Positions 26,011 to 37,526 are shown, numbered from the stretch's first letter. The stretch is 64,000 bases of DNA from Marchantia polymorpha subsp. ruderalis (GCA_037833965.1 AP031351.1:12536501-12600500); one strand, 5' to 3'. Notes: a model not told the origin generated them from the letters alone. Translations and numbers: made by a program.

Positions 26011-26175
26011 AAATCATATATAAAAATTATAAAAGATACATATAATAAATAAACATGACCTTCCATGTTGTAACAGCCTTCAATGTTGGTGTTTCAGTAT
26101 ATGTTTGTGAATTCTTGATGTTTCTTAATTACACTTTACCAGGTTTTGAAAGCCATATTCAAGTATTTATGAGAA
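25929..26175 (+). repeat. Duplicated LTR tail next to the copia fossil
   Basis: About 95 bases at 25929-26025 (TTCAGTGTTGGTGTTT through GAAATCCATATT) recur in diverged form at about 26082-26172 (TTCAATGTTGGTGTTT through GAAAGCCATATT). This is either an extra partial LTR or a local duplication. Confidence 0.7.
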
Positions 26176-29100
26176 TTTCGAAAATGTGTACATAGAGTGT
26201 AAATTTTTTTTCAATCAAAATGCAATGAATAACATAAAATTTCTACAATAGCAGTGAAAATGTTAAATGTGTCAATTCCACCTGTCTGATAAATCTATCA
26301 AAAGCTCATAAATGCATGACTTCTGATAATTGTGTCGGAGTGTTAAATTTATCAATCCCATTTACCCAACAAATTTTCTATAGTAAACCGACTAAAACTT
26401 TCAGAAATATGATCCCTAAGAAATCATGGCATTGTATGTAAGAACCTCAAAGCTTGCGTAATATTTATACGAACGAGATATCACTGCCAGTTTTTCTTAT
26501 ATATTATGTGAAAAATGATCAGAACAGAGACAACCATAGTTTTATAAAACGCAATTGCTCGTCGCATTTAAAAAGAGTAGACCGTGATATTGGCATATGA
26601 ATATAACACATGATAACCTATAAACAAACTTTCTAGCTCTAATTATCACTGTATGCGCACTCTAATCAAGTTGCGAAGCTGCATGTCAAGCTGATCAAAG
26701 AACAATAATTGTGCAAAAATTATAACTTTGAAACAAAAACGTCTCTTCACGATGTACTTTTGGGTTCAATCAGGTCAAGGAAATCTTTCACAAGATCATC
26801 CTTTGCATCATGATCCATTTTATCATTGCAGGTTGCACAAGATTCGCATGATTCCCATATTTCTATCCAGATATGCATCTTGAAGTTCAAAGTTTCTTCC
26901 AAACAATTTTACTGCTTTCGCTTGACCAATTCTTGACATGTTCAAACATGTATTGCAGAAGCTACCTACACTCATTGCGCTTCTTCTTGAACGGAGTTTT
27001 CATTTCCCAAGCTGTTGCACTATTTTTCCTAATTGATGTCGAATTTATCTGCACAGAGGAAGGATACGAAGAGTACCCGCGCACGTGTTTGCTAGATCCG
27101 GGGCATGGGAACTCGTAGATTTTTGGAGTTCCTAAAAGACGAGGGGAATAAGCCATTCGTCGTGAAGGTCGTTTGTGGCAAAGTCTCCGAATCGCGAAGA
27201 GAATTTGCCACATGGCACTAACTTTGTTAACAACGCTGCCTGAAACCCATGAAATCGCGTGTAAAAAACCCCTAATATAAGTGGAACCGAGGATGCATCG
27301 TTGCATTGAAACAAGTCAACCCCAGCAGAATTTATTCTTGTCTGATGCCGCTGGAAGAGACTTCTACCTTAATGGTGTCATAACTGAGCGATGGATCGAA
27401 TCAGCCGATAAAACATGCACTGCACTGCACTACTCTGCTCTGCACTGTGCTCTGTGCGCTTCTCTCTTTTCTGCGAGAGCAGCTGTTCTTCCCTCTTTAA
27501 AGGGGCACCAGCGGAAAGATGGAAAGGCGTAGCCCCAAAGATTCTCGAGGACCAAAAGTGCGCGCGACCAATGGTCCACACTCCATCCGCGGCCATGAAA
27601 AGAACGCCGGCCTGCCTGCCCGCCCGCCCGCCCGCCCGCGCGACGAGCAAACGTACGTACGTACAGCACAGAGCTCCCTCCACTACTGTACCGTACAGGG
27701 GAGTCGACGAACTGATGGAACTGAGGACGGAATGATGGCTGGCCCATGGCTGGATGCGCTTCCACCGGGCCGTCAAAATGATGACCATCGCTGGAGCCGC
27801 CGTCAAGGGTCACCGTTCGTTTCCCGTGTCCGTCTGTCGGCCTCCGCCGGGTCCCCCCGTTGCTTCCGTCGTTGCCGTTCGTCCTCCTGGGAGCGAGCTA
27901 TTACTGGCGATGGCAGTGCGCTGCATGTCCTTCGGGCAAATGCCGTCCCACGGCAGACACGTGGCGAAAACCGCTGTGCGACTAGCTTTTTGTTTGTGCA
28001 TGTCCGTCGAGGCCCGACAGGGTGAGGACGGACATGGCTGCCGTCCGTCCGTCCGTCGGCCTGGGGAGGAGGTGAGAAAAGGGTCCGAAAGGAGAGTCGG
28101 TTTAAGAGGCAGCCGATAACTGCTAGTGCGAAGTCCGTCCTCATCCACCTTTGCCATAAAGAGAGCTACAGTCAAAGACGACTTATGACTGGAAAGGCCG
28201 ACGGGTGTACGTGCGATCCAGTCAGAAGATCGGAAGGCTGTAAATGCAGGCGCAGGCAAGCTGGCAAGCGAAGTGTCAGACCAAGCACGAGAGGCCTGAT
28301 CTGCTGATCTGATCTGCCTCCAGAGGGCCCCCCCCGCCCCCCGGCCACCCCCCTCCCCGGCCCCGTCCCCGTCCCCGTCCCCTCCCCCAGACGACGGACG
28401 ACGCGCACGAACGGCCCGCGGCTTCAAAGGCCGCTGCCCTCCACGGAGCCCGCTCCTCTCTCTCTCTCTCTGCGTTTAGTCGCATGCTTCGTCGGCCTTT
28501 CTTTTCCATCCTTCTTCCCTCGGCGGTCTCTCGCCATCTGCACCAGCTCCTGCTCCTGCTCCTGCCGCGGACGACGACGACGACGAGAATTTGACGAAGC
28601 ATTTGCGAGCACTGCTGTCGCTGTCGCTGTTGTTGGTGTCGGCTGGAATCGAATGGTGGTGGAGACTATTGTGGATCGGGCATTGAAGATAGGAGGAGAA
28701 AGCTCAAAAAATCAAAACAGAACAAAATAGGGAGCGAGGGAGGAAGGGAGAGCGCATTTTCTGGGTCTGTCTCAATTCGCACCGTAAATCATCGAGAGCG
28801 GACTTGTATATATTTTTATTTCGCTTGGCGTGATTTGGACTTGAGCCGGGGCTTCTGCGAAGGTGTTCTGCTGGCGGCTGCGCTGCTGGTGCCGGGGGCG
28901 TTTTGTTTTGTGCGCGGTGGATCGGTGCTCGCCGAGAGTCTGGCCATGAGAGTACGCAATTCTTGGCAAGGTTTTGGCATATTGTGTGAGTCGGGTCGGC
29001 GTCGTCAACTCGTCCGCCCTCTGGATGTCTGTCGCTCTCCGAGTGAACTCGCTGCTTCCGCCGCCCGCCAACAAGCTCCTTGTCTCCATTCGGGCTGGTC

Positions 29101-29627
29101 CTTCAGTTCGCAATTTCCCGGGTGCAGCCTCGGCACAATCGACAGCATAGTAATCTCGGACCACTCTCTCGTCGTCGGTCTTTATGTAACCACTCCCCAT
29201 CGTCCTCTTCTTCGTTCTCTTCCCCTTCACCATTAGACATTAGCTTCGAGCACGAGGAGCGAGCAGCGGAGCCCCAGCCCGTGAAGCAACGTTTTGGTAC
29301 AGCTGCAGTGAAGCGGCACTTCTCTTTTCTGGCTCGACTCGACCTCTGCACTCATCGAGTTATATCAGTGACTGACGAAGCACGCACGGACGCAGCCATA
29401 TTCTTCTGGGAATCGTCGACTTTCGGTCGACCGCTCAACCCGATGACTATCCATGAGCAGGAGTTGTTGCTGCTAGGTCGGTCGAGACTCGGGTTCTGAC
29501 AGCTTCTGGACTCGACTTGTCAATTTAGTTGTATTACGGAAGGGGGAGGGAAGGGGAAAGGTTCAATCGGAACAGCTGGCTCGATTCGATTCTGCTGCAC
29601 GAGAGCGAGAGGGCAAGAGAATCGACC
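26176..29627. other. Transition from AT island to GC-rich 5' flank of an OCTOPUS-like gene
   Basis: AT-rich DNA gives way to GC-rich DNA near 27.0 kb. From 27.4 to 29.6 kb the sequence is full of low-complexity runs: GCCC repeats near 27615-27640, an ACGT run near 27650, CCGT repeats near 28040, C-rich and CCGT runs at 28325-28385 and a CT run near 28455. The last several hundred bases are probably the promoter and leader of the gene starting at 29628. No coding region is supported. Confidence 0.5.
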
Positions 29628-31052
29628 ATGCCGACGTGTCGGTACCATCCCTTGGAGCCTGCCGATAGAGTGTGCGCCCCGTGCTTGACGTCGAAGCTCA
29701 ATTCTTTGTCTCGCAGAGAAGGAGGAATTCGCCGGTTCGTCGACTCGTTTCACACTTCAGCGTACCCGGACGAGGAGGATTTGCCGATATTCTCTCTGCA
29801 CGGCTTCGGCTGCGAGTTGGAGAAGAAGAATCCCGGCGGCGGGACGATTTCTTCTCTTCTGAGAAGCGAATCGCACCGAGAATCGGCAGTGTCGGCCAAT
29901 GCTTTCTTCTCGTGCGGCTCCGAGATGTCCACTCGGCTGTCGGCCGATACGCACAGCGAGGTTGACATCAAATCTGCCGCAGCAGCCACGCCCTTGCGCA
30001 AATCCGATAGTCGCAGATACAAGGTGGAGCAATTGAGCGCCCATTTCTCCGACCTGGGAAGCGACTCCTCCAACGCGGTCGCCGCGGCTGCTTCTTCCGG
30101 CAGCTTCAATCTTCCTGCTGCTGCTGCTCCGCTTTTCTCAGCCCACTCGACGCACTTTGCTGGATCCGATGCGGAGATTCTTCAAGGGCTCGGGCAACAG
30201 AGTCACCACCACCACCATCATCACCAGCATCTAGGAGCATTTTCGGATCGAGGGTGCATATCGGATCTGATAACTCGGGAGAATGACGTCAAGTACAGAA
30301 AGCCGTGCAGTTTCGGGCAGAATTTAGCCAAGAGAGCCGAGTTGAAGGATCCGAGCCACAGCCATGGAATCTGTCTCAAGACTCCAATTTGGAAGTTCAA
30401 GCTGTTCTCGAAGTCGAGCCCCATCTGGCGGCTCGGGCTCAAGGGCAGCAAGGTGACGCCGAGCACGAGCAAGCGAGATGTGGAGATGGACAACAGAGGC
30501 TCGCACAAGGAGGCCGCGAGGCACAGCAACACGCGCAGACTGATCGCGTCGCCGCCCGACGATTCGGTGCGCCTGTGGTGCCCGAGTCCCATGGTGACCT
30601 TCAAAGAAGGCTCGTTCCGATGGGGCAAGTCGTTCGACAAAGGAAGCGGCTCGTGCCGCAAGACGGGCCGCGACGAGCCCGACGCCCTGCAGGCCGAGAG
30701 CGAGCCGCAGCTCCAGCAGCAGCAATCGTCGACGGCGGGCGTGTTCCGGCGCCTCTTCGACCTCACGCAGCGACGCGGGACCAGCGCCAGCCGCTCGGAG
30801 ACGGAGAGCACGGCCTCGTGGAACGGCACGCTGCGAGCTCAGGAAATGCCTCCGCGCTCGCAGTACGACGAGGAGCAAGCGCAGCTCGCCGCCAACATCC
30901 TCAGCTGGATGGACGGCGCCGCGGCCACCGTCGGGCAGCCCGAGCCGCCGCAGCCCGCCCACGCCAGCGCTAGCGCCAGCGCCTGCTCGACGATGGCCGG
31001 CAAATCTGCGGAGATGTCTCGATTCCCCGAGCCCGAGCTCGTGGTCCGATAG
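29628..31052 (+). CDS. OCTOPUS-like protein (DUF740 family), shorter paralog
   Basis: A single-exon gene of 474 residues from the ATG at 29628 (context ACCATGC) to TAG. The N-terminus CRYHPLEPADRVCAPCLTSKL carries the Cys/His signature (C-x2-H-P-x7-C-x2-C) that opens OCTOPUS and OCTOPUS-like proteins. The family is plant-specific and peripheral to the plasma membrane; in Arabidopsis it is polar in phloem cells and antagonises the GSK3 kinase BIN2. A Lys/Trp-rich segment lies at about residues 244-275 (TPIWKFKLFSKSSPIWRLGL), a His run at about 190-200, and a Gln-rich stretch with VFRRLFDLTQRR nearer the C-terminus. Most of the rest is Ser-rich and probably disordered. The frame is open upstream of the ATG without another in-frame ATG nearby. 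It lies tail to tail with a second family member 3.1 kb away. The family is assigned mainly on the N-terminal signature. Confidence 0.8.
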   Translation: MPTCRYHPLEPADRVCAPCLTSKLNSLSRREGGIRRFVDSFHTSAYPDEEDLPIFSLHGFGCELEKKNPGGGTISSLLRSESHRESAVSANAFFSCGSEMSTRLSADTHSEVDIKSAAAATPLRKSDSRRYKVEQLSAHFSDLGSDSSNAVAAAASSGSFNLPAAAAPLFSAHSTHFAGSDAEILQGLGQQSHHHHHHHQHLGAFSDRGCISDLITRENDVKYRKPCSFGQNLAKRAELKDPSHSHGICLKTPIWKFKLFSKSSPIWRLGLKGSKVTPSTSKRDVEMDNRGSHKEAARHSNTRRLIASPPDDSVRLWCPSPMVTFKEGSFRWGKSFDKGSGSCRKTGRDEPDALQAESEPQLQQQQSSTAGVFRRLFDLTQRRGTSASRSETESTASWNGTLRAQEMPPRSQYDEEQAQLAANILSWMDGAAATVGQPEPPQPAHASASASACSTMAGKSAEMSRFPEPELVVR

Positions 31053-34000
31053 ACGATCGTCGTCGGCCACCATCGACATCTAGACGGGCTCTAGGCTTGC
31101 ACCTCGGCAGCCTCTCGAGGAGGTTTTGACAGATTCCTCTCTGTTCTGCCCTCTCTACCTCCCCTCCCCTCCCCTGCCCTCCCGTCTCCTGCTCTCTTTC
31201 TCAACATCAGAGATTTCGTTGGGCTCTGTCTGTCTTTCTATCTGTCCGTCTGTCTCGTGTCTGAGCTTTCTACGTGCGAGGGATCTTGGAGCTGCCCTTC
31301 TGCACTCGTGCCGAGAGTTGCACAGTAAGAGACTCTTAAATTATCTGTCAGCGTTGCCGAGGTGATCTCGCGTCTCTGTTCTGGGTGAGCCTAGTATGCC
31401 GATTGCGGGCCGGCATTGGTCACTCGAGGGTGATACTCTCGCGTCGAAACGGGCTCACTGTTTCCTGCCGATGAACTCAACCCCAGGACCTCGTTACGTG
31501 TGCGCATTAATGCAACGAGGCTCGAAGTCTGGCCGGGTTGACGATGGGCCATGCTGCGGAAGTACGAAGGGAGAACAGAACAGAACAGAGCGGTGCGTGC
31601 GCGCGCGCGTGCTCGATCGAGTGGTTATCATCGACGAGCCGAGAGCGACACGGCATTGCGAACCTGCGAGCCAGCGAGCCAGCGACGGAACGACGGAGGG
31701 CTCTGTAGAGTGTGCTTTGCGTGGCAATCTGAGCACCGGCGAATCGCCTTGTCCTATACATTATTGAATTATTTTGCTCTTGCTGCTATGTGCTTTGAGA
31801 TGCTTGGAAGTCGGTAGACACGAACAACCAACAACAGCAACCGATGCTCCGACTTCTCGTCAAGGATTCGATCCGTAGAGACTGTCAACGATGTCATGCC
31901 ATACTGTCTTGCATCATTGCAGTCGCCGCCTGTAATCGTACATATATGTAAGGAATTTGAAAGTTCAGCCCAGCTGCTGCGTTGGGCCGAGCTGCCTGCC
32001 TGCCTTCTTGAAGCTCGTGCTTCTGTAGGGATGGATGTATAGAACCATTTTGCTCTGAGTCTACGACTTTCATGCCCAAAATCTCTTGTGTCCTCTATTC
32101 TTTGGGAGGCACGCCGCCGCACCTCAGTAAAACAACTTGTTTGCTACTGCCATTCACCGTCGAGTCTCGTCTGGTGCACTCCCTCCAGAGAGCCCAGCGT
32201 CATTGAAAATGTGTGAATGATCGTGTCACATTCAGTCTCGTCCATCACTCCTAAGAAAGAAAGAGAGAGAGCAGGGTGCAAGCATACGAGCAGGATGGGA
32301 GAAGTGAGACTGAGCCCGAGCCAGGTGTCATGGTCTGCCATGAAATCAACTTCTGACATCCTGGAGATGGAAGGGAACCTTAGCTTCAGCTTTGCCGACC
32401 GGGACCGTAAGCGGACAAGGAGTGTGCGATTGCTCCTGCAACCAATCGATCCTCTGCCAACGATAGACTAGCTGGAAACCGCTCACGAGCACCAATGGAT
32501 GAGGAGGTCCGACGAAATGAAAATTCGTTGGTCGATTGGATTTGACTGTTGTCAGGCGCTAGCTAGTTCAAAAAGGTTACTCGCCACAACCAACTGCAGT
32601 ACTGGCGTTGAAGAAGTCTTAATGGCGGGTCCATCGAGAGTGGGTGAGTGGGGCTGGCCTGGCCCTGCCCGCTTCGCCATTGCGGGTACAGTCGGACGGG
32701 CTGGCAGGCTGGCGGACAACAGTAGCACTCACACTCGCATCTGTTCAGACGACAAGTACTCGGTACCCCCTACTCCGTCCGTCTCTCATCCCATCCTTCA
32801 TTCCTTCGAAGACGTTGGCAGTGCATCGCATTCACAGCCAGTCATCGACGGCACGCACAACGATAGCTCGACAAGGTCTCCGTGTATGTCCATAAAAAAG
32901 TCTCCCCGATGCGTGAATCGAAACTTTCCAGCATAGGCCACTTAATGACCGAGACTGACGGAGAGACAGAGGAGGTGCAAATGGCTGCTTTTGCAGGCGG
33001 GCCGGCACGCAGCCTCACCCTCCTCACCAGCACCGATACGGATATTAAACCCTAGAGTAATGAGAGCAGGATTGCAGTTGCACCGATGAGGTGCTTTCGA
33101 GCCAAGCCCCCATGAACCACTGCTCGCGGGCCACCATGACCATCATCATCCACAATCGACATAGCACAGCAGCACAGCACGATGATGACGATTCCAGGCA
33201 AAGAAGATGCTCTCAATATCCAGTCAGTCGCCTGGCCGGCTGGTTATAACCATAGTTTTAATGTACATAGAACAGGGAATGACCGTCCTCTGCTTCCTCC
33301 ACTTAGTACTGAATGAAGGTTGAAGGACGCGGAACCCAAAGAATTACAGCGCTTTCGAACGAGACGGTAGCTCGTTTGGAAGAGTGAATGAAACACATGA
33401 AACGCAATTTCCGACAGGTCATTCCAGCACTGATTCTCTAACTAGACCGTAATGCTAAAGTACAAGAAAAGGATTCCTAGCCTTCTCTTTAATTAGTATA
33501 TTGCAATGTTTTGTGTATACAGATTTTTAATATCACCCCGTTCTCAAATCAGCAGCAGGCCATTTTGGTTTTGTACACAACACAGGGGAGCCGAAGCTCG
33601 TGGGCAGGAGGGCAGCTTCGGTCACACTTCGGATTTAGACCACACTCGATGGTGACCCTTCGCCACAGATGCAACCCTCGATCCTGACAAATGACCATCC
33701 CCTGGCCTATGCCTCTGCCTCTGCCTCGTGGGCGAACAAGTTTCATGTTGCGAAGGAGGAACCCTGTGTAGATGGAATGAATCATGCCTCTAGTGCTAAA
33801 GGGACGACGGAACTAATTTCCATGATGATCAGAAATCTCTTTCTTGCAGGTTCAAAATTGCTCATACGTAAGCGGTAAGCGGTATTTCGTGGTTAGTTCT
33901 GGCCCTGGCCCCCACACTCTCTCTCTCTCACTCTTTCTCTCTCCCTCCTCTTTCTCTTCTCAAGATGATCACTCACCTAAAGGTCGTCATGTCAAACGAT

Positions 34001-34182
34001 GGAATGGAAGTATGTAAATAAGGAAGGAGGCATTTAGTACTCTGTGCTCAGACTCTGCTCTGGAGTTGTCATCGTGCAATGCATGAATGAATGAGCGAAT
34101 CCAAACTCATCTCTACAATCAATCAACTGGAGCCCGCTCCGTTCGTTCTGATTCGTTTCGATGCCATTCCATTCCATTCCAT
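31053..34182. other. Intergenic region between convergent OCTOPUS-like genes
   Basis: This holds the 3' UTRs of both genes. Short low-complexity runs occur (CTCCC near 31145-31180, a GC dinucleotide run near 31605, CT runs near 33920-33960, ATTCC repeats near 34165). No frame reads like a protein. Several open frames near 31.4-31.8 kb overlap on both strands and are compositional. Confidence 0.55.
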
Positions 34183-37100
34183 TCACCTCGTGTTCACTCC
34201 ACGTTGAGGTGAAGCTTTGGAGAAACTGCGCCAGGGGCTGGTATTGAAGCTGTTGTTGACCGGTGAAGAACGACGGCTCAACCTCTTGCCCAATCGGATG
34301 AGGGACGAGAATCGACCTTCCTTCTCGAAAGAGCCAGTCTCCCCATTTTTCTTGGACGGCACGGTCTGGGCGGACCAGGCAGGATCCGTCAAGCATGAAC
34401 TCCACGAGCTGCTTCGACTACGCCTACTGCTATTGCGGGACAACGTTCTCTGAGGACTCTTGCTGCTGGATCTCGATAGAGACGCCCTCTGCTGGCTGCT
34501 GCTGCGCGAGAGCGAGGACTTGGGCGGGCTCGACTTGGGTGAGCACTCGTCCACTTCCGCATGCGACAGCACCGTCTCGCTCGCGGTGCCATTCGTGAAC
34601 TCGTCCCCGAAAGGCCCCGGAGGCCCTTCCCCTCGGCCTCCCTCTCCCTCGGTGCCCTCGGTGGCCAAATTCAGAGTCGACGACGTGTTGTCGTTGGTGG
34701 ATGTGGGAGACCTGGGCCGGGCCTTCTGCGAGTCCGTGTCCGAGAACGACGGCGTGTGGTGATGATGGTTCTGGTGATGGCCGCTGCCGAACATCCCTCC
34801 TCCTGCTGCGGCTGGTGCGTCCCCGCTCCGGCGAATGTGCGGCTGCGGGGAGGATCGAGGCCAGAGAAACTTCCTGCGCATGGAGGGCGACATGGTGATG
34901 TTCTTCCAGGGGCTGCGCTTGGCGCTGGCGCCGTTGTGGTGGCCAAGGCTATCGTCTTTGTGATCGGCATCCGCAGCCTCGGGGGTCCAGTCGCCATCGC
35001 CCATGTCGTCCCCGGGCTCATATGCGTTGTCGGGCTTGTAGGCCCGGCCTTCCAGAAGCTCGTGGCGGCCCTGCCCTGCGTCCACTTCGTCTCCGTCCAT
35101 GTAAAACAACGACCGCAAAGAGTTTCTGGCAGGAACGATCTCGGAGTCCGTGCTTTCCCGGGCGTACGAGCCCGCATCGCTGACGCTTCGGGTCGAAAGC
35201 TGCGCTTCTGCCGCTGCCGCTAATGCTAATGCTCCTCCGTTCTGCTCGATTCTATCCACCTGGTCGAGTTCTTCAATCTCCGAGATGACGCTCTTGCCTT
35301 TCGCAAGCCTGGAATTCGGAAATTCGTCGGAAGGACGCGAATTCGGGGATTGTGTACAGGCCAATTCCTCGTCCTCGTTATGGCCATCGTGGAAGTGATC
35401 GCCTGTTTCTCTACGACCGGCCTCTGCATCGCCACCACTCCGGCCCGTGGCATACTCTTCCCCATACCCACTGTCGGAATCCTGCTCGAACACCGTGGTG
35501 AGCTCCTCCTTGCCGAGGAAATTGATATCCGCCGAGCCAGAAGCCAGGGAGTCGTCGTCATCATCCTCCAAATTCATGGGCTCGCCTCCCCCGCCGCCTC
35601 CGCTACTGCGGTCGATCCAACTCGGGGGGCTTCTGTTGCCTTCAATTTTGCTCCTCTCCACCCAGTCGTACGCTTTCTTCTGAGCTTCCGACACCGGGAT
35701 GAAGTCGATGATTCCGCCGGTGCCGCCATCTCCGGGGTGGGAGACTTCCACGTAGTGATCGCACAGGCTCATGGACTCGTCTCCGTCCCAGTAATCCACA
35801 GAGATTCGGCCATTGGGAAAGTACGAGTCTCTGTGGTCTCGCTGCCTGCCATTATACATGTAGGGTCGAGCGGCCCTGCTCCGGCCGGTTCCACCCGGTG
35901 GCACGGACAAGGACAGCTGCGAGTCCAATCCCGTCAATTGTGGTTGGCTCATGATTCCATACGAGTAAATCGACAGCCTCCGGTGCCGCAGCTTCTCGTG
36001 CGAAACGTGCGCGTCCTCTCTTCTGAGAGCGGCGTTGATGTTGTGGTGCTTCCCTCCCGATTGTGGGAAACAGCTGTTCGTGCATGGCGTCGGCCTGCCA
36101 CTCGACTGACCTAAATCTTCGTCGTGAGGCACCGTCAGCGGGTAGCACTGATGAGCATCGGCTTTGCTCTCGCCCTTTACGACCTTCTTCTTGCCTATCT
36201 TCCACAGGTTGCGCCCGCTGCCGTGATGGTGATGGTGGTGGACGTGATTGCTACTGGTAGGCGCTGCGTACACCGAAGCGAACGGGAGCTTTGCCAGCCC
36301 AAGCTGCTCCCAACTGCGATTCCTCTCGTAGCTATGACTCGCTGCTGCTGCTGCTGCGCTGGTCTTGCGCTGCTGCTGCTCCGAGCGCCAATCTGCTCTG
36401 TCCTTGTCCCTCACCCTGTCCCTATCCCGATCCACGATGTCGTAGTCAGCCAAGCGCTTGCAACCCTCCTCCACAGAAACCAGCGTCGAGAAGCTGACGT
36501 CGTCTCGTCGGCTCGATCTGCCCCCGCCGAGCTGATGATGGCTTCTGCTGCTCGATTCCGAATAGCGCCGGCTGCGAAAGTCGCACATGTCGACGCTGTT
36601 GAAGACGGGACGGGAGCTCGCTCGCTCGTGGGCATCGCTGACGGACCTCAGCCCTTCGCCTGCACCTGCGCCCGGTCTGGCGCCCGCAGCGCCGTAGTCA
36701 TCCTTCTTCTCAGATTTCCAGAACACAGTCCACGACTGCCTCTTGCTGCCCGAGCGAGAGAAGTAGGAGGCCGGACTTCCCTTGCTGGTGGAGCGCGAGA
36801 ACTTGCCACTTTTGGGCTCGGCGTCCATGAGCGAGTGGATGGTCTGCCCGGGCTCTCTCTCGGCGGGCGGGGGCTCGGCTGCGCTGATTTCACATATTTC
36901 TCTGCTGCTGCTAGCGCTAGCCTTGCGTTGCTCCATGGACATAGACATGGACGTGGGCTTGGCCGCGTCGGACATGTCGAATCGGCGGGCATCGCCGTCC
37001 TCGTTGTCGAGGGCGGGCATTGCCAGGGCCTTCGTGGCTTTGCGGGACGCCTCGAAAACTCTCTGCTCAACGCTGGCAATGGACCTGATGGAATGCTCCC

Positions 37101-37401
37101 TGTCCCTGTGGTGTGCGCGATCTCTGCCCCGGGGCCCCTCATAATTGGTGGGGATGGCGTAGTCTGTTTTGATGAGAGATGCGATGGTGTCCACAATTCT
37201 GCCACCTTTGGTCAGCCCGTGCCTGCTGATGGACGACGACGTCGATGCCCCTTCTTTCCACAAGAAATAATCCTCTGATAGACTGCTGCTTTTCGCAAAT
37301 CGCCCCCTGTCCGACGTCGGTGTCTCCTTGTTCAACCTATCGCTGACACACGATGCGCATACTCCTACTGTACCCTCATAAGGGTGCCTTGCGCATCCCA
37401 T
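34183..37401 (-). CDS. OCTOPUS-like protein (DUF740 family), long paralog
   Basis: An intact single-exon gene of 1072 residues, from ATG at 37401 to TGA at 34183-34185. The N-terminus CARHPYEGTVGVCASCVSDRL carries the same Cys/His signature as its neighbour and is closer to the flowering-plant OCTOPUS pattern. Family-like basic/aromatic segments follow: WTVFWKSEKK, NLWKIGKKKVVKGES after a His run, and SPWKNITMSPSMRRKFLWP. The middle is acidic and Ser/Gly-rich (for example GEPMNLEDDDDDSLASGS), and the C-terminus is Ser/Arg-rich (SLSRSSS, RRSRSSSWSS) with a final SPWRSFSKASPQRG. It is longer than the usual 600-700 residues, mainly through low-complexity expansion. Such proteins act as membrane-associated polarity and signalling scaffolds; that role here is inferred from the family. 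A CT tract (GA on the coding strand) lies 40 bases before the ATG and may be in the leader. Confidence 0.88.
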   Translation of the reverse strand: MGCARHPYEGTVGVCASCVSDRLNKETPTSDRGRFAKSSSLSEDYFLWKEGASTSSSISRHGLTKGGRIVDTIASLIKTDYAIPTNYEGPRGRDRAHHRDREHSIRSIASVEQRVFEASRKATKALAMPALDNEDGDARRFDMSDAAKPTSMSMSMEQRKASASSSREICEISAAEPPPAEREPGQTIHSLMDAEPKSGKFSRSTSKGSPASYFSRSGSKRQSWTVFWKSEKKDDYGAAGARPGAGAGEGLRSVSDAHERASSRPVFNSVDMCDFRSRRYSESSSRSHHQLGGGRSSRRDDVSFSTLVSVEEGCKRLADYDIVDRDRDRVRDKDRADWRSEQQQRKTSAAAAAASHSYERNRSWEQLGLAKLPFASVYAAPTSSNHVHHHHHHGSGRNLWKIGKKKVVKGESKADAHQCYPLTVPHDEDLGQSSGRPTPCTNSCFPQSGGKHHNINAALRREDAHVSHEKLRHRRLSIYSYGIMSQPQLTGLDSQLSLSVPPGGTGRSRAARPYMYNGRQRDHRDSYFPNGRISVDYWDGDESMSLCDHYVEVSHPGDGGTGGIIDFIPVSEAQKKAYDWVERSKIEGNRSPPSWIDRSSGGGGGGEPMNLEDDDDDSLASGSADINFLGKEELTTVFEQDSDSGYGEEYATGRSGGDAEAGRRETGDHFHDGHNEDEELACTQSPNSRPSDEFPNSRLAKGKSVISEIEELDQVDRIEQNGGALALAAAAEAQLSTRSVSDAGSYARESTDSEIVPARNSLRSLFYMDGDEVDAGQGRHELLEGRAYKPDNAYEPGDDMGDGDWTPEAADADHKDDSLGHHNGASAKRSPWKNITMSPSMRRKFLWPRSSPQPHIRRSGDAPAAAGGGMFGSGHHQNHHHHTPSFSDTDSQKARPRSPTSTNDNTSSTLNLATEGTEGEGGRGEGPPGPFGDEFTNGTASETVLSHAEVDECSPKSSPPKSSLSRSSSQQRASLSRSSSKSPQRTLSRNSSRRSRSSSWSSCLTDPAWSAQTVPSKKNGETGSFEKEGRFSSLIRLGKRLSRRSSPVNNSFNTSPWRSFSKASPQRGVNTR

Positions 37402-37437
37402 TCTCTGTCCTCCTCGAGACCGATCACCGTGCTTTAC

Positions 37438-37440
<3 letters not shown>

Positions 37441-37525
<85 letters not shown>
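37441..37525 (-). promoter_or_regulatory. 85-bp (GA)n tract just upstream of the long OCTOPUS-like gene
   Basis: An uninterrupted TC/CT run on the plus strand is GA on the strand of the gene, ending 40 bases before its ATG. By position it is in the 5' UTR or core promoter. GA tracts are the known target of plant BBR/BPC GAGA factors; that role is inferred. Its length makes it prone to slippage. Confidence 0.6.

Positions 37526-37526
<1 letters not shown>

Noticed and set aside
27519-28427. Overlapping open frames on both strands before the shorter OCTOPUS-like gene
   Set aside because: They follow GC-rich short repeats; all frames are open at once, as expected from composition.
30221-31079. 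Minus-strand and shifted plus-strand open frames over the shorter OCTOPUS-like gene
   Set aside because: They overlap the frame that carries the family signature and read as Arg/Ala-rich shadows.
34561-36114. Further plus-strand open frames opposite the long OCTOPUS-like gene
   Set aside because: Same reason: mirror frames of a GC-rich gene, low-complexity translation.
36124-37278. Long open frame on the plus strand opposite the long OCTOPUS-like gene
   Set aside because: It is antisense to a clear coding region with GC-rich third positions, which commonly opens the opposite strand; its translation has no family features.
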